Source: JBICHN01 sp043101845 (GTDB taxonomy: Bacteria; Planctomycetota; Phycisphaerae; Phycisphaerales; UBA5793). Taken from it: a stretch of 64,000 nucleotides of DNA. How positions within the stretch are numbered: position 1 is the first letter of the stretch; every line of letters begins with the position of its first letter. The DNA is taken from NCBI GenBank assembly GCA_043101845.1, contig JBICHN010000011.1:2108001-2172000 (forward strand), in the 5' to 3' direction. Position numbers and translations under genes: made by a program. Of the stretch, positions 18,051 to 26,318 are shown in pieces. The notes under the pieces were generated by a model, which did no database searches, was not told where the DNA came from, and saw only the letters and a list, made by a program, of their open reading frames with translations.

Positions 18051-18593
18051 CTACTTCTGACAGCCGAGCCGGCGCAATGCGGTTTCGGACCGGCGGCACA
18101 CGATGGAGTCGAATCGTATTTCGACCAGGGTCTCGTCGGAATCGGCCTTGCGCAGCCAGGCGTCGAAGTGAACCACGCCACGCTTCGGGTGCGGATTCGT
18201 CTCCTTGCCGGTCACGATGAATTCAGCCCAGACCTCGTCCCCGGAATAGGCGCGGCCGACATAGTCGATGTGCGTATGGAGCAGGGCGATCGTCGTGCCG
18301 TAGGTGTACCCCGTGTTGTGGTACCGACCGAGGGCGATCGACGCGAGGAGGATACCGTGAGCGATCGGCTTGCGATGGACGGTGCGGCGGGCGAACCCGG
18401 CGTCGACATGGATGGGGTTGAAGTCGCCGCTCAGCCGGGCGAAATCGCTGATCATCCCGTCGGTGATCAGAACGGTTCCGTCGGGATAGTCGCTGACATG
18501 GTCGCCAACCTCGATGTCCTCCCAGAACCGCCCGACGAGGTCGGGGGCGTAACGGGCGGAATTGATCGATGATGTCGTCGTTTCCGGTGCCAT
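18051..18593 (-). CDS. MaoC-like (R)-specific enoyl-CoA hydratase
   Basis: This 180-residue hot-dog-fold protein has the hydratase 2 motif: DFNPIHVDAGFARRT followed by KPIAHGILLASIA, giving the Asp/His catalytic pair. Enzymes of this family hydrate trans-2-enoyl-CoA to (R)-3-hydroxyacyl-CoA. The C-terminal half (AYSGDEVWAEFIVTGKETNPHPKRGVVHFDAWLR) also matches. It is likely cotranscribed with the small gene 17759-18019. Substrate and pathway are not evident from the neighbours. Confidence 0.85.
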   Translation of the reverse strand: MAPETTTSSINSARYAPDLVGRFWEDIEVGDHVSDYPDGTVLITDGMISDFARLSGDFNPIHVDAGFARRTVHRKPIAHGILLASIALGRYHNTGYTYGTTIALLHTHIDYVGRAYSGDEVWAEFIVTGKETNPHPKRGVVHFDAWLRKADSDETLVEIRFDSIVCRRSETALRRLGCQK

Positions 18594-18697
18594 CGAGTCC
18601 TCGAGTCAAGACTACGCCGTTTCATTCCACGCCGACCGGTCGGCGTACTCCGTCCCATCCTCTCGGGGCCGAACTCCCCTCTCAATGAGGTGAGCCC

Positions 18698-18703
18698 TAT
18701 ATT
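18698..18703 (+). promoter_or_regulatory. Putative leaderless -10 element
   Basis: TATATT ends five bases before the ATG at 18709, and no Shine-Dalgarno sequence is present. The expected transcription start falls at or near the start codon. Confidence 0.5.
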
Positions 18704-18708
18704 CCGCC

Positions 18709-19599
18709 ATGCGTCGATTGAATACGGGCTTCGCACAACTCATCGTCGTGGCCGCCGGCGACGCCCGGAACGACCTCGAACGCCTCTTCGCGTCGCTCGA
18801 ACCCCAGATCGCCGACGGGCGCGCGACGCATGTCACGCTCGCGGATCATAGCGAGAACGACGATCTGCGCTCGTTCGACGACCGCCCGTGGCTCTCGTAC
18901 CGGGGTTCGGGAAAGAATATCGGATACGGACCGGCGATCAACGAGGCGGCGGAATCTGCGAATTTCGAGTGGGTGATCGCCTGTAATGCGGATCTCGAAT
19001 TCCCCCCGGGCGCCGTCGCGGCGATGACCCGGGTGTTGAGTCGGCAACCGCCGGAGGTCGGCCTGGTCGCTCCGCAACTGCTCAATCCTCCCGGTGAGTC
19101 ACCGCGCCACCAGCCGAGCGTGGGGCGATTTCCTACCCTCGCCTCACTTCTCCTCGGGCGCCTCCGCGACCGCCGCCGCCGCAAGTACGAGCGAACCTCC
19201 GATCGACCGCACGATATTGACTGGGCCACCGGTGCGTGCCTCGCGGTCCGAGGTCACGCCTTCGCCGCATTGGGCGGCTTCGATGCAGCGATCTTTCTCG
19301 ACTACGAAGACACCGACCTTTGTCGGCGCCTCGCCTCCGCGGGCTGGCGGCGACGCCTCGAGCCGGAGTGGACCGTGGTGCACTGGCGCCCGAACGCGCA
19401 CCGACCGGCGGATCCGACGAGACACCGGCACACCCGGGCCAGCCTGATGCGCTACTTCCAGAAGCACCGTCCCCGCTGGGAGGTCCGGACGCTCGCGACG
19501 CTGATGAGGCTGACCCTTCTCGTTCGGCCGCGATCGCCCTTCGCGGACGGCTGGCGAGCGGGGCTCGAGATCTACCGGCGCGGGCTCAGTCAGGCGTGA
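18709..19599 (+). CDS. Family 2 glycosyltransferase (rhamnosyltransferase-like)
   Basis: This soluble GT2 of 296 residues resembles WbbL-type enzymes of polysaccharide assembly. It shows GSGKNIGYGPAINEA (nucleotide-sugar site), ACNADLEFPPGAV (the DxD-type motif, here NAD), a WATGACLAVRGHAFAALGGFDAAIFLDYEDTDLCRRL acceptor/base motif, and a C-terminal basic segment. It has no membrane helix. It is isolated from other glycan genes and converges on the ALDH operon. Confidence 0.87.
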   Translation: MRRLNTGFAQLIVVAAGDARNDLERLFASLEPQIADGRATHVTLADHSENDDLRSFDDRPWLSYRGSGKNIGYGPAINEAAESANFEWVIACNADLEFPPGAVAAMTRVLSRQPPEVGLVAPQLLNPPGESPRHQPSVGRFPTLASLLLGRLRDRRRRKYERTSDRPHDIDWATGACLAVRGHAFAALGGFDAAIFLDYEDTDLCRRLASAGWRRRLEPEWTVVHWRPNAHRPADPTRHRHTRASLMRYFQKHRPRWEVRTLATLMRLTLLVRPRSPFADGWRAGLEIYRRGLSQA

Positions 19600-19605
19600 G
19601 TTCCG

Positions 19606-20481
19606 TCAGATTCCGGCCGGGTGCCAGATCGTCTTCATTTCGACGAACGGCTCAATCCAGTACGGAGACTGGCATCGGTCGGCGTCGTACCACTCCTCGT
19701 CGCGAAGTGATCGTGTCGTCACCCGCTTGATGTTCTCCGCGGCGCCGAGCCGGAGTCGTTCCGACTGTTCATCGGGCAGGTTCGCGGCATGAACGGCGTC
19801 GATGTCTCGATGATTCGCGATGTGCTCGATGAGTTCCGCCCGGACCCCGGTGAGCAGATTGAGCACGCCTGACGGAACATCACTCGTCGCGGCGACTTCA
19901 CCGAGTATTGAAGTCGCCACCGGGTAGCGCTCACTCCCCAGCGCGACGACCACCCCACCGGCGCAAAGCACAGGCGCGGCAAGCGTCACGAGCCCGAGAA
20001 GAGATGGCTCGTCCGGCGCCACGATCGCGACGACACCGGTCGGCTCGGCGACGGTGAAGTTGTAGTACGGACCCGCGACCGGATTGTGACATCCGAGCAC
20101 CTGGGAGAACTTGTCCGCCCAACCGGCGAAGCTCACGAGTCGATCGATCGACGCGTCGACTTCCCGTTCCGCGCTATTTCCGCTCGCGCCCGTAGTCGCC
20201 ACGATCGCCTCGGCGAACTCGCGACGTTTTCCTTCGAGCATTTCGGCCATGCGATAGAGGATCTGCCCGCGGTTGTACGCGTCGCGGCCGGCCCAGCCCG
20301 CCGTCGCCTTGCGCGCCGCTTCGACCGCGCCGCGAAGATCCTTGCGCGACGCCTGACACAGGTGCGCGAAGACCTTGCCCTCGCCGTCGAGCGACTTCAT
20401 CGACCGCCCGGACTCGGTCCGCGGAAAGGCGCCGTTGATGTACAGCTTGTAAGTCTTCGTGACCGCGAGTCGATCGCTCAT
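19606..20481 (-). CDS. Catalytically incomplete aldehyde dehydrogenase-like protein
   Basis: The 291-residue protein matches only the N-terminal NAD-binding half of an ALDH: KLYINGAFPRTESGRS, a Rossmann region (EPTGVVAIVAPDEPSLLGLVTLAAPVLCAGGVVVALGSERYPV) and SGVLNLLTG. It lacks the catalytic Glu and Cys motifs and ends with a non-ALDH tail. It overlaps the upstream full ALDH by four bases (ATGA). The two polypeptides total about 795 residues, the size and order of the two-domain ALDH16 proteins, whose second domain is a pseudo-ALDH. A structural or regulatory subunit of the neighbouring ALDH is the best guess. Confidence 0.8.
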   Translation of the reverse strand: MSDRLAVTKTYKLYINGAFPRTESGRSMKSLDGEGKVFAHLCQASRKDLRGAVEAARKATAGWAGRDAYNRGQILYRMAEMLEGKRREFAEAIVATTGASGNSAEREVDASIDRLVSFAGWADKFSQVLGCHNPVAGPYYNFTVAEPTGVVAIVAPDEPSLLGLVTLAAPVLCAGGVVVALGSERYPVATSILGEVAATSDVPSGVLNLLTGVRAELIEHIANHRDIDAVHAANLPDEQSERLRLGAAENIKRVTTRSLRDEEWYDADRCQSPYWIEPFVEMKTIWHPAGI

Positions 20482-21989
20482 CCGTCAATCCTCACATACG
20501 GCCGCAGCCCCTGCAGACCGCCTTCGCGTCCGAAGCCCGACTCCTTGTATCCGCCGAAGGGTGAGGCGGCGTCGAACTGGTTGTAGGTGTTGAGCCACAC
20601 CACGCCGGCCTGAAGCCTCGTCGCGATGTTGAAGATCTTCGCCGCCTTGTCCGTCCACACGCCCGCCGCGAGGCCGTATGGAGTGTTGTTCGCCCGCGTG
20701 ATCGCCTCTTCGGGCGTTCGGAAGGTCATCACCGCGAGGACGGGACCGAAGATCTCCTCCCGGGCGATGAGATGGCTCGGCTGCACCTCGGTGAAGAAGC
20801 AGGGTCGCTGCCAGTACCCCTTCTCCGGAAGCGTCTGCCCGTTCGTCTCGTGGAGTCGCGCGCCCTCTCGGGCGCCGGCGTCGAGGTAGGAGCGGATGCG
20901 CTCGAGCTGACCGTGACTGTTGATCGCGCCGATGTCCGTGTTCTTGTCGAGTGGATCGCCGACGCGCAGGGAGCGGAGTCGATGTTCGAGCTTGCGAACG
21001 ACTTCGTCAACGATGTTCTCCTGCACGAAGAGCCGCGATCCGGCGCAACAGACATGGCCCTGATTGAAGTAGATGCCCTGAATGATGCCTTCGATCGCCT
21101 GGTCGATCGAGGCGTCGTCGAAGATGATGTTCGGGCTCTTGCCCCCGAGTTCGAGCGTCAGCTTCACGCCGCTCTTCGCCGCGGACGCGGCGAGTTTCTT
21201 CCCGACTTCGGTCGATCCGGTGAAGGCGACCTTGTCGAGACCGGGATGTTCGACAAGCGCCGCGCCCGTCGCGCCGGCTCCGGTCACGATGTTCACCACG
21301 CCGGGCGGTAAGCCGACTTCCTGGAAGATTTCCGCGAGTCGCAGAGCGGTGAGCGGTGTCGTCTCGGCGGGCTTGAGCACGACCGTGTTGCCGCACGCGA
21401 GCGCCGGCGCGATCTTCCACGCCGCCATGAGCAGTGGGAAGTTCCACGGAATGATCTGGCCGCACACGCCGACCGGTCGCGGCGTGGCGCCGGGAAACGC
21501 GTACCTGAGCTTGTCCGCCCAGCCGGCGTGGTAGAAGAAGTGTTGGGCTACTTGTGGGATGTCGACATCGCGCGATTCCTTGATCGGCTTGCCGCCATCC
21601 TTCGTCTCAATGATCGCGAGTTCGCGGGCGCGCTCCTGAATGCGCCGCGCGATTCGGTAGAGATACTTCGCCCGCTCGGTTCCCGGCAAACCGGCCCACG
21701 ATTCGTGAGCGTCACGCGCCGCGGTCACGGCGCGGTCGACATCTGTCGAATCGGCTTCGGCGACCTCGGCGAGTATTTCCTCGGTCGCGGGGTTGATCGT
21801 TTCGAAATATCGCTTCGATTTCGGAGCCTCGAAGGCGCCGTGGATGAAGAGCTCGTAGCGGTCTTCAATCGTGACGGGAGCCCGTTCGGGCGCCGGCGCG
21901 TAGTCCCATGCGCGCTCTCCGGACTTCGGCGCCGCACCGTCCGTCGAGTGCCGCTGAGACGGGGTCTTCTCATTTGCGAGTCTCGTCAT
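20478..21989 (-). CDS. Aldehyde dehydrogenase (NAD(P)-dependent)
   Basis: This is a full ALDH of about 503 residues with PWNFPLLMAAWKIAPALACGNTVVLKPAE, the catalytic Glu in LELGGKSPNII, the catalytic Cys in FNQGHVCCAGSRLFV, and EEIFGPVLAVMTF. It sits directly after deoC, so it may oxidise the acetaldehyde released by the aldolase. I place the start at 21989, where GAGG lies six bases upstream; an ATG at 22001 overlaps the deoC stop but its GGAGG is only one base away. It is coupled to the pseudo-ALDH gene downstream. Confidence 0.92.
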   Translation of the reverse strand: MTRLANEKTPSQRHSTDGAAPKSGERAWDYAPAPERAPVTIEDRYELFIHGAFEAPKSKRYFETINPATEEILAEVAEADSTDVDRAVTAARDAHESWAGLPGTERAKYLYRIARRIQERARELAIIETKDGGKPIKESRDVDIPQVAQHFFYHAGWADKLRYAFPGATPRPVGVCGQIIPWNFPLLMAAWKIAPALACGNTVVLKPAETTPLTALRLAEIFQEVGLPPGVVNIVTGAGATGAALVEHPGLDKVAFTGSTEVGKKLAASAAKSGVKLTLELGGKSPNIIFDDASIDQAIEGIIQGIYFNQGHVCCAGSRLFVQENIVDEVVRKLEHRLRSLRVGDPLDKNTDIGAINSHGQLERIRSYLDAGAREGARLHETNGQTLPEKGYWQRPCFFTEVQPSHLIAREEIFGPVLAVMTFRTPEEAITRANNTPYGLAAGVWTDKAAKIFNIATRLQAGVVWLNTYNQFDAASPFGGYKESGFGREGGLQGLRPYVRIDG

Positions 21990-21997
21990 CGGTCGCC

Positions 21998-22903
21998 TCA
22001 TGCCTCCGAGAAGTCATACGCGGCCATGTAACGACCGCCCTCCTGCTTCGCCATCTGACGCAACAGATCGTTGAGCAGGCTCGACGCGCCGAACCGGAAC
22101 AGGCGAGGCGTCAACCAGTCATCGCCCAGCGTCTCTTTGACCGCGACGAGGTAGTGAAGCGCGGTCTTCGCGTCACGAATGCCGCCCGCCGGCTTCATCC
22201 CAATTCGCGTGCCGGTCGTGAAATAGTGATCCCGTATCGCCTCAAGCATGATGAGCGTGACCGGCAGCGTCGCCGCGGGGCTCACCTTGCCGGTCGAGGT
22301 CTTGATGAAGACTTCGCCGTCCTCGAGCGGTCCGGTCGAGGCCGCGGCTTCGATCGCGAGGTCACTGGCGCGTCGGATGTCGTCGTACGACTCGAGTTCG
22401 CCGGTCTCGAGAATAATCTTGAGGTGCGCCCCGCCGCACGCTTCTTTGATTCGCCGAATCTCTTCGGCGACTTCAGCGTACCGACCCGCGAGAAAGGCGC
22501 CCCGATTGATCACCATGTCAATCTCGTCGGCGCCCGCTTCGACCGCGGCATGCACATCACGGAGACGCACTTCGAGCGGATACTGACCGCTTGGAAACGC
22601 GGTCGCGACGGACGCGACCTTGACCGCCGAGCCGTTCAGCGCCGCTTTCGCCGTCGTGATCATCGACGGATAAACGCAGATCGCGGCGACGCTCGGCGTT
22701 TCAATCGATTCGTGTGGACGGATCGCCTTCCGACAGAGGCTTCGTACCTTCTCCGGCGTGTCCTTCCCCTCGAGGGTGGTGAGGTCGACCATTGAAACCG
22801 CAAGTCGCAACCCGGCCATCTTTGCGCTCGTCTTGATCGAGCGCTTCGTAAAGGACGCGGCGCGAGCGTCCGCCATGACGCGATCTACCGTCACCATTCG
22901 CAT
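21998..22903 (-). CDS. deoC: Deoxyribose-phosphate aldolase
   Basis: DeoC splits 2-deoxyribose-5-phosphate into glyceraldehyde-3-phosphate and acetaldehyde. The 301-residue protein has the Schiff-base lysine in EVFIKTSTGK (Lys201), the proton-relay lysine in GMKPAGGI (Lys237) and ICVYPSM, IDMVINRGAF and LKIILETGEL. It heads a deoC-ALDH-pseudoALDH operon, a deoxynucleoside-salvage arrangement. It has no Shine-Dalgarno; TACACT lies six bases before the ATG. Confidence 0.94.
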   Translation of the reverse strand: MRMVTVDRVMADARAASFTKRSIKTSAKMAGLRLAVSMVDLTTLEGKDTPEKVRSLCRKAIRPHESIETPSVAAICVYPSMITTAKAALNGSAVKVASVATAFPSGQYPLEVRLRDVHAAVEAGADEIDMVINRGAFLAGRYAEVAEEIRRIKEACGGAHLKIILETGELESYDDIRRASDLAIEAAASTGPLEDGEVFIKTSTGKVSPAATLPVTLIMLEAIRDHYFTTGTRIGMKPAGGIRDAKTALHYLVAVKETLGDDWLTPRLFRFGASSLLNDLLRQMAKQEGGRYMAAYDFSEA

Positions 22904-22909
22904 AGCGGT

Positions 22910-22915
22910 AGTGTA
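22910..22915 (-). promoter_or_regulatory. Putative leaderless -10 element of deoC
   Basis: On the minus strand TACACT ends six bases before the deoC ATG (22903). No Shine-Dalgarno sequence fits in that space. Confidence 0.5.
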
Positions 22916-23001
22916 CGCGAGCGGGCTGCTTCGGTCGGCGAATCGGAACTGCTTCCATGGGCTCGAATTTGGCCCGAAGCACAGCCCGGCGCCAAGTTCG
23001 C

Positions 23002-23007
23002 TACACT
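23002..23007 (+). promoter_or_regulatory. Putative leaderless -10 element of the ASCH gene
   Basis: TACACT ends eight bases before the ATG at 23016, with no Shine-Dalgarno. It faces the deoC element across an 86-base gap. Confidence 0.5.
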
Positions 23008-23015
23008 GTATCTCG

Positions 23016-23762
23016 ATGATTCATGTCGCGATCCTGCTGAGACCCTATCTCGATCTCGTACTCGACGGCCGAAAGTCCATGGAGTCGCGACTGACGAGGA
23101 CCGCGCGGAGGCCGTTTCACGCCATCGCGCCCGGCGAACGGATCTATTTCAAGCAGTCGAGCGGACCATTTCGCGCGACCGCCGTGGCGGGTCGGGTCCG
23201 ATTCTTCGACGACCTGACCCCGATGAAGATTCGTCAGCTTCACCGCGAATTCAATCGGCGGATCCGTGGTGACGCGGAATTCTGGCGCCGGAAGTCGAAC
23301 AGCCGATTCGCGACGCTTATCGAACTCGAATCGATTGAAGCGATTCGTTCCGGTCCATGTGTCCAGCCCCAGCGCGGCGTCGCATGGCTGACTCTGCCCC
23401 AGGAACGCGATGTGTACCCCGCTTGCGTCGATGGCGACGACTTTGCCAGTCTGGCCTCGATTATTGTGCCGCTTACGGCGGGCGCTATCCGCCGTCGTTA
23501 CCTCAATGTGCGCGGCGCCCTCGATCGATTTCCGACGGATGCGCTCGGAGGACCCACCCGCGACGAAGCCGGTCGATCCATCACGATTCGAATTCCCCGC
23601 GGGCCAGCCATCACCACCGACATCGTGGAGTCACGGGGGATTCTGCGCTCGCGTCGCTGGGGAGAGTGGTTCGAATGCGAGCAGGCGCGACCCGGTGACG
23701 CCGTCATTCTTCAGCAGACCGGACCGCGGTCCTACCGCGCCTCACTCATTCGCAGCGCGTGA
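23016..23762 (+). CDS. ASCH-domain protein
   Basis: The 248-residue protein begins with an ASCH/PUA-like RNA-binding fold (IHVAILLRPYLDLVLDGRKSMESRLTRTARRPFHAIAPGERIYFKQSSGPFRATAVAGRV). The C-terminal third (ITIRIPRGPAITTDIVESRGILRSRRWGEWFECEQARPGDAVILQQ) has a second small beta-barrel-like pattern ending in a GD turn. ASCH proteins are thought to bind RNA or modified nucleosides; the ligand here is unknown. It is divergent from deoC, with 112 bases between. Confidence 0.72.
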   Translation: MIHVAILLRPYLDLVLDGRKSMESRLTRTARRPFHAIAPGERIYFKQSSGPFRATAVAGRVRFFDDLTPMKIRQLHREFNRRIRGDAEFWRRKSNSRFATLIELESIEAIRSGPCVQPQRGVAWLTLPQERDVYPACVDGDDFASLASIIVPLTAGAIRRRYLNVRGALDRFPTDALGGPTRDEAGRSITIRIPRGPAITTDIVESRGILRSRRWGEWFECEQARPGDAVILQQTGPRSYRASLIRSA

Positions 23763-23791
23763 CCGAATGGAACATCGCTGTGATTCTCGCT

Positions 23792-23797
23792 TAGACT
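23792..23797 (+). promoter_or_regulatory. Putative leaderless -10 element of nadC
   Basis: TAGACT ends five bases before the nadC ATG (23803). There is no Shine-Dalgarno sequence. Confidence 0.5.
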
Positions 23798-23802
23798 CCG
23801 GC

Positions 23803-24729
23803 ATGTCCACCCCGCCGCCGGATCTTGACGCTCTTGCGCTCGACGACTTGTTCTCGGCGCTCAACCCGGCCGCCGATCTCTCGCAACTGTTCGACCGGAT
23901 GAAGCACGAAGACCTTGCGGACTCCGGCGATGTCACCTCACTCGTCATGATCGACGAAGAGCGACCTGGACGAGCCCGCGTGGTTGTCCGGGAGCGAGGC
24001 GTACTGGCCGGACTCGCCGCTGTGCCGCCACTCGCGCGCATATACGACGCCCGCGTCCGTTGGACTGCCGAAGACCGCGACGGGGAAAGCGTGAACGCCG
24101 GCGCCTCCGTCGGCGTTCTCGAAGGAAGTTGGCGGTCCCTGCTCGCCATCGAGCGACCGCTGCTCAATCTCGTCGCTCATCTCTCCGGGGTCGCGACGCT
24201 TACCCGCCGGTTCGTGGACGCGGTCGCCGGCACACGGGCGGAGATTCTCGCGACTCGAAAGACGACGCCCGGACTGCGCGGTCTCGAGAAATATGCCGTC
24301 CGGTGCGGCGGCGGTCGATTGCATCGACTTGGATTGCACGACGCCATCCTCATCAAGGACAACCATCTCGCCGGCGCCACCGGGTCCGCCCTGACGGAAT
24401 ACCTCAACAAACGACTCAAGGCGGCTCGTTCCCGTTTTTCGATTCGCTTCGTAGAGGTGGAGGTGGACGACCTCGATCAACTCGACGCCGTCCTCGCGAC
24501 GACCGAAGGCCTCGTTGATTTCGTTCTTCTCGATAACATGCCGCTCGAAGCGCTCGCCGAGGCGGTCCGTCGTCGTGATGCGGCGCGACCGCGTCTGCGC
24601 CTCGAAGCGTCTGGCGGCGTCACCCTTGAGACCGTTGCGGCGATCGCGTCGACTGGAGTGGATCGCATTTCGGTCGGCGCCCTGACCCATTCCGCAGTGG
24701 CGCTCGATGTCGGACTCGACCTCGAATGA
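23803..24729 (+). CDS. nadC: Quinolinate phosphoribosyltransferase (NadC)
   Basis: NadC converts quinolinate and PRPP to nicotinate mononucleotide in de novo NAD synthesis. The 308-residue protein shows EDLADSGDVTSLV, RPLLNLVAHLSGVATLTRRFV, the active-site TRKTTPGLRGLEKYAVRCGGGRLHRLGLHDAILIKDNH, VEVEVDDLDQ and the C-terminal ASGGVTLETVAAIASTGVDRISVGALTHS. It is coupled to birA by a four-base ATGA overlap. nadA and nadB are not nearby. Confidence 0.96.
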   Translation: MSTPPPDLDALALDDLFSALNPAADLSQLFDRMKHEDLADSGDVTSLVMIDEERPGRARVVVRERGVLAGLAAVPPLARIYDARVRWTAEDRDGESVNAGASVGVLEGSWRSLLAIERPLLNLVAHLSGVATLTRRFVDAVAGTRAEILATRKTTPGLRGLEKYAVRCGGGRLHRLGLHDAILIKDNHLAGATGSALTEYLNKRLKAARSRFSIRFVEVEVDDLDQLDAVLATTEGLVDFVLLDNMPLEALAEAVRRRDAARPRLRLEASGGVTLETVAAIASTGVDRISVGALTHSAVALDVGLDLE

Positions 24730-25505
24730 CGCGAGAGTCGAACAATCCGGAAGAGTGGCGTCGTGCGCTGGGTAAAGATCTTCTCGTGCCGGGGGGGATG
24801 ATCTCGCGCGTCGAAGTCGTGGAGCAGACCTCGTCGACGATGCAGGAGGCCCGGGAGTTCGCCGGCGCCTCCCCGGGGGTCGCCGTCATCGCGATGCGGC
24901 AACTCGGCGGCCGCGGAAGACTTGGTCGCCGCTGGCTCGACGAACGGGGCGAAGGGCTCGCCATGACGCTTGCGCTGCCCGCGAGTCTCGGCGCCGATCG
25001 CATTGCGGTCGGAACCGGAATCGCGGTATGCGTCGCCATGGAGCGACTCGGCGTCGAAGCGCCGCGCCTGCGATGGCCGAACGATGTCCTTGCGGATGAC
25101 CGAAAGCTTTGCGGCATCCTGATCGAGACGAGCGGTGACATCGCCTTTACCGGTATCGGGCTCAATGTTCATCAACGCGAATGGCCGGCACCGCTCGAGG
25201 GCGTGGCGATCAGTCTCGCGGAGCTGGGCGTTGAAACGGATCGAGTGCGAGTCGCCTCCGAGATCGTGCGCGCCGCCGAGGAAACGCTTTCGGCCAGCCA
25301 CGCCGCGCTGATCGAACAGTTTCGTCGGTACGATCTTCTCATCGGGGCGCGGGCGGAATTCGAAGCGGCCGGTCGACGCTTCTCCGGCGAGGTCCTGGAT
25401 ATCGACCCGTTTCGCGGTCTCAAGGTACGAACGATGGACGGCGTCATTCATCTCGACGCGCGAACAACGAGCGTCCTCCATCGTCACGCTGATCGACGCG
25501 TCTGA
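24726..25505 (+). CDS. birA: Biotin--[acetyl-CoA-carboxylase] ligase
   Basis: The 259-residue protein attaches biotin to carrier proteins. It shows QTSSTMQEAREF, the biotinyl-5'-AMP loop GGRGRLGRRWLDERG, RLRWPNDVLADDRKLCGILIET and a C-terminal SH3-like segment (GRRFSGEVLDIDPFRGLKVRTMDG). It lacks the N-terminal HTH, so it is a monofunctional class I ligase rather than a repressor. The start overlaps the nadC stop. Confidence 0.93.
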   Translation: MTRESNNPEEWRRALGKDLLVPGGMISRVEVVEQTSSTMQEAREFAGASPGVAVIAMRQLGGRGRLGRRWLDERGEGLAMTLALPASLGADRIAVGTGIAVCVAMERLGVEAPRLRWPNDVLADDRKLCGILIETSGDIAFTGIGLNVHQREWPAPLEGVAISLAELGVETDRVRVASEIVRAAEETLSASHAALIEQFRRYDLLIGARAEFEAAGRRFSGEVLDIDPFRGLKVRTMDGVIHLDARTTSVLHRHADRRV

Positions 25506-25517
25506 CCTGGCGGGTGG

Positions 25518-26267
25518 TTACGGCAGCTTGGCGCCGCTCTTGAGAAGGGCGTCACTGACCGCCTCCGGCAACGGTCGCGTTTCGAGATTCATTCCCCCGA
25601 TCGCGTCGATGCTGAGTTCATAGAGCACGCCGGGGCGAAGCGGTTTGTATACGGCCTCACCCTGCGCGACGCGCACCCCGAGCTCCTCCGCGAGCCGCGG
25701 ATCGTTCGCAAGCTCCCAGAACCGCTCCCAGAGGCGCCGCTCGAACTCTCCCGGTTCATTCTGCGTGCGGTAGGCCGGCGGCACGGCCGCGGGTGAATCA
25801 ACTGGAATGCCTTCTTCGGGCGCCATCGTCTCGGAGTACACCCTCCGAAGCAGAACGAGACTCTGCCCACGAAGCGGATCCGCGACGGCGACCGATTCCG
25901 GATCGAACTTGATAACGAGTCCGTCGAAGAATCCGACCGTCCCGGGAATGACGAATCGCTGTTTCGAAAGCGGTCGGCCGTCGGGCGCCAGCTCGACCAT
26001 CAGCAACTCGGTCTCGACCCCGGCCTCCGGGGTCGACTCCTGGCGGGTCACGATGATCTGGGCGAGTCGCCGGGCGCCGCTCAACCGCTCCACCATGGCT
26101 TCAAGCGTTTCAACCTGGCGGCGGGATTCTTCGAGCGAGCGCTCGAGCTCGGCGATCGCTTCGCCGCGCTGCGAGCGGATGCCCCACCAGGCCCCGACGG
26201 CGAGGGTGAGGCCGAGCGTGAGGGCCACGAGCGGGATTGACGAGAGGCGCGTGAGGAGTCGAATCAT
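25518..26267 (-). CDS. Membrane-anchored protein with coiled coil, function unknown
   Basis: The 249-residue product has one N-terminal helix (IPLVALTLGLTLAVGAWWGI), a coiled coil (RGEAIAELERSLEESRRQVETLEAMVERL), and a beta-rich periplasmic domain. The body includes DGLVIKFDPESVAVADPLRGQSLVLLRRVYSE and a C-terminal LRPGVLYELSIDAIGGMNLETRPL. No enzymatic motif is seen. It has no Shine-Dalgarno, and TAAACT lies eight bases before the ATG. It is divergent from the large secreted protein at 26319. Confidence 0.68.
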   Translation of the reverse strand: MIRLLTRLSSIPLVALTLGLTLAVGAWWGIRSQRGEAIAELERSLEESRRQVETLEAMVERLSGARRLAQIIVTRQESTPEAGVETELLMVELAPDGRPLSKQRFVIPGTVGFFDGLVIKFDPESVAVADPLRGQSLVLLRRVYSETMAPEEGIPVDSPAAVPPAYRTQNEPGEFERRLWERFWELANDPRLAEELGVRVAQGEAVYKPLRPGVLYELSIDAIGGMNLETRPLPEAVSDALLKSGAKLP

Positions 26268-26275
26268 GCCGTCTG

Positions 26276-26281
26276 AGTTTA
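26276..26281 (-). promoter_or_regulatory. Putative leaderless -10 element
   Basis: On the minus strand TAAACT ends eight bases before the ATG at 26267. No Shine-Dalgarno sequence is present. Confidence 0.5.
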
Positions 26282-26318
26282 TCGGTATTCGTACAGGCGC
26301 CGCCCCAACGGGGACGAT

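Noticed and set aside
19606..21989. Frameshift splitting one ALDH gene into two
   Set aside because: The second chain restarts at an ALDH N-terminus rather than continuing the first, and the first has a complete C-terminus, so it is two genes or a split two-domain protein, not a frameshift.
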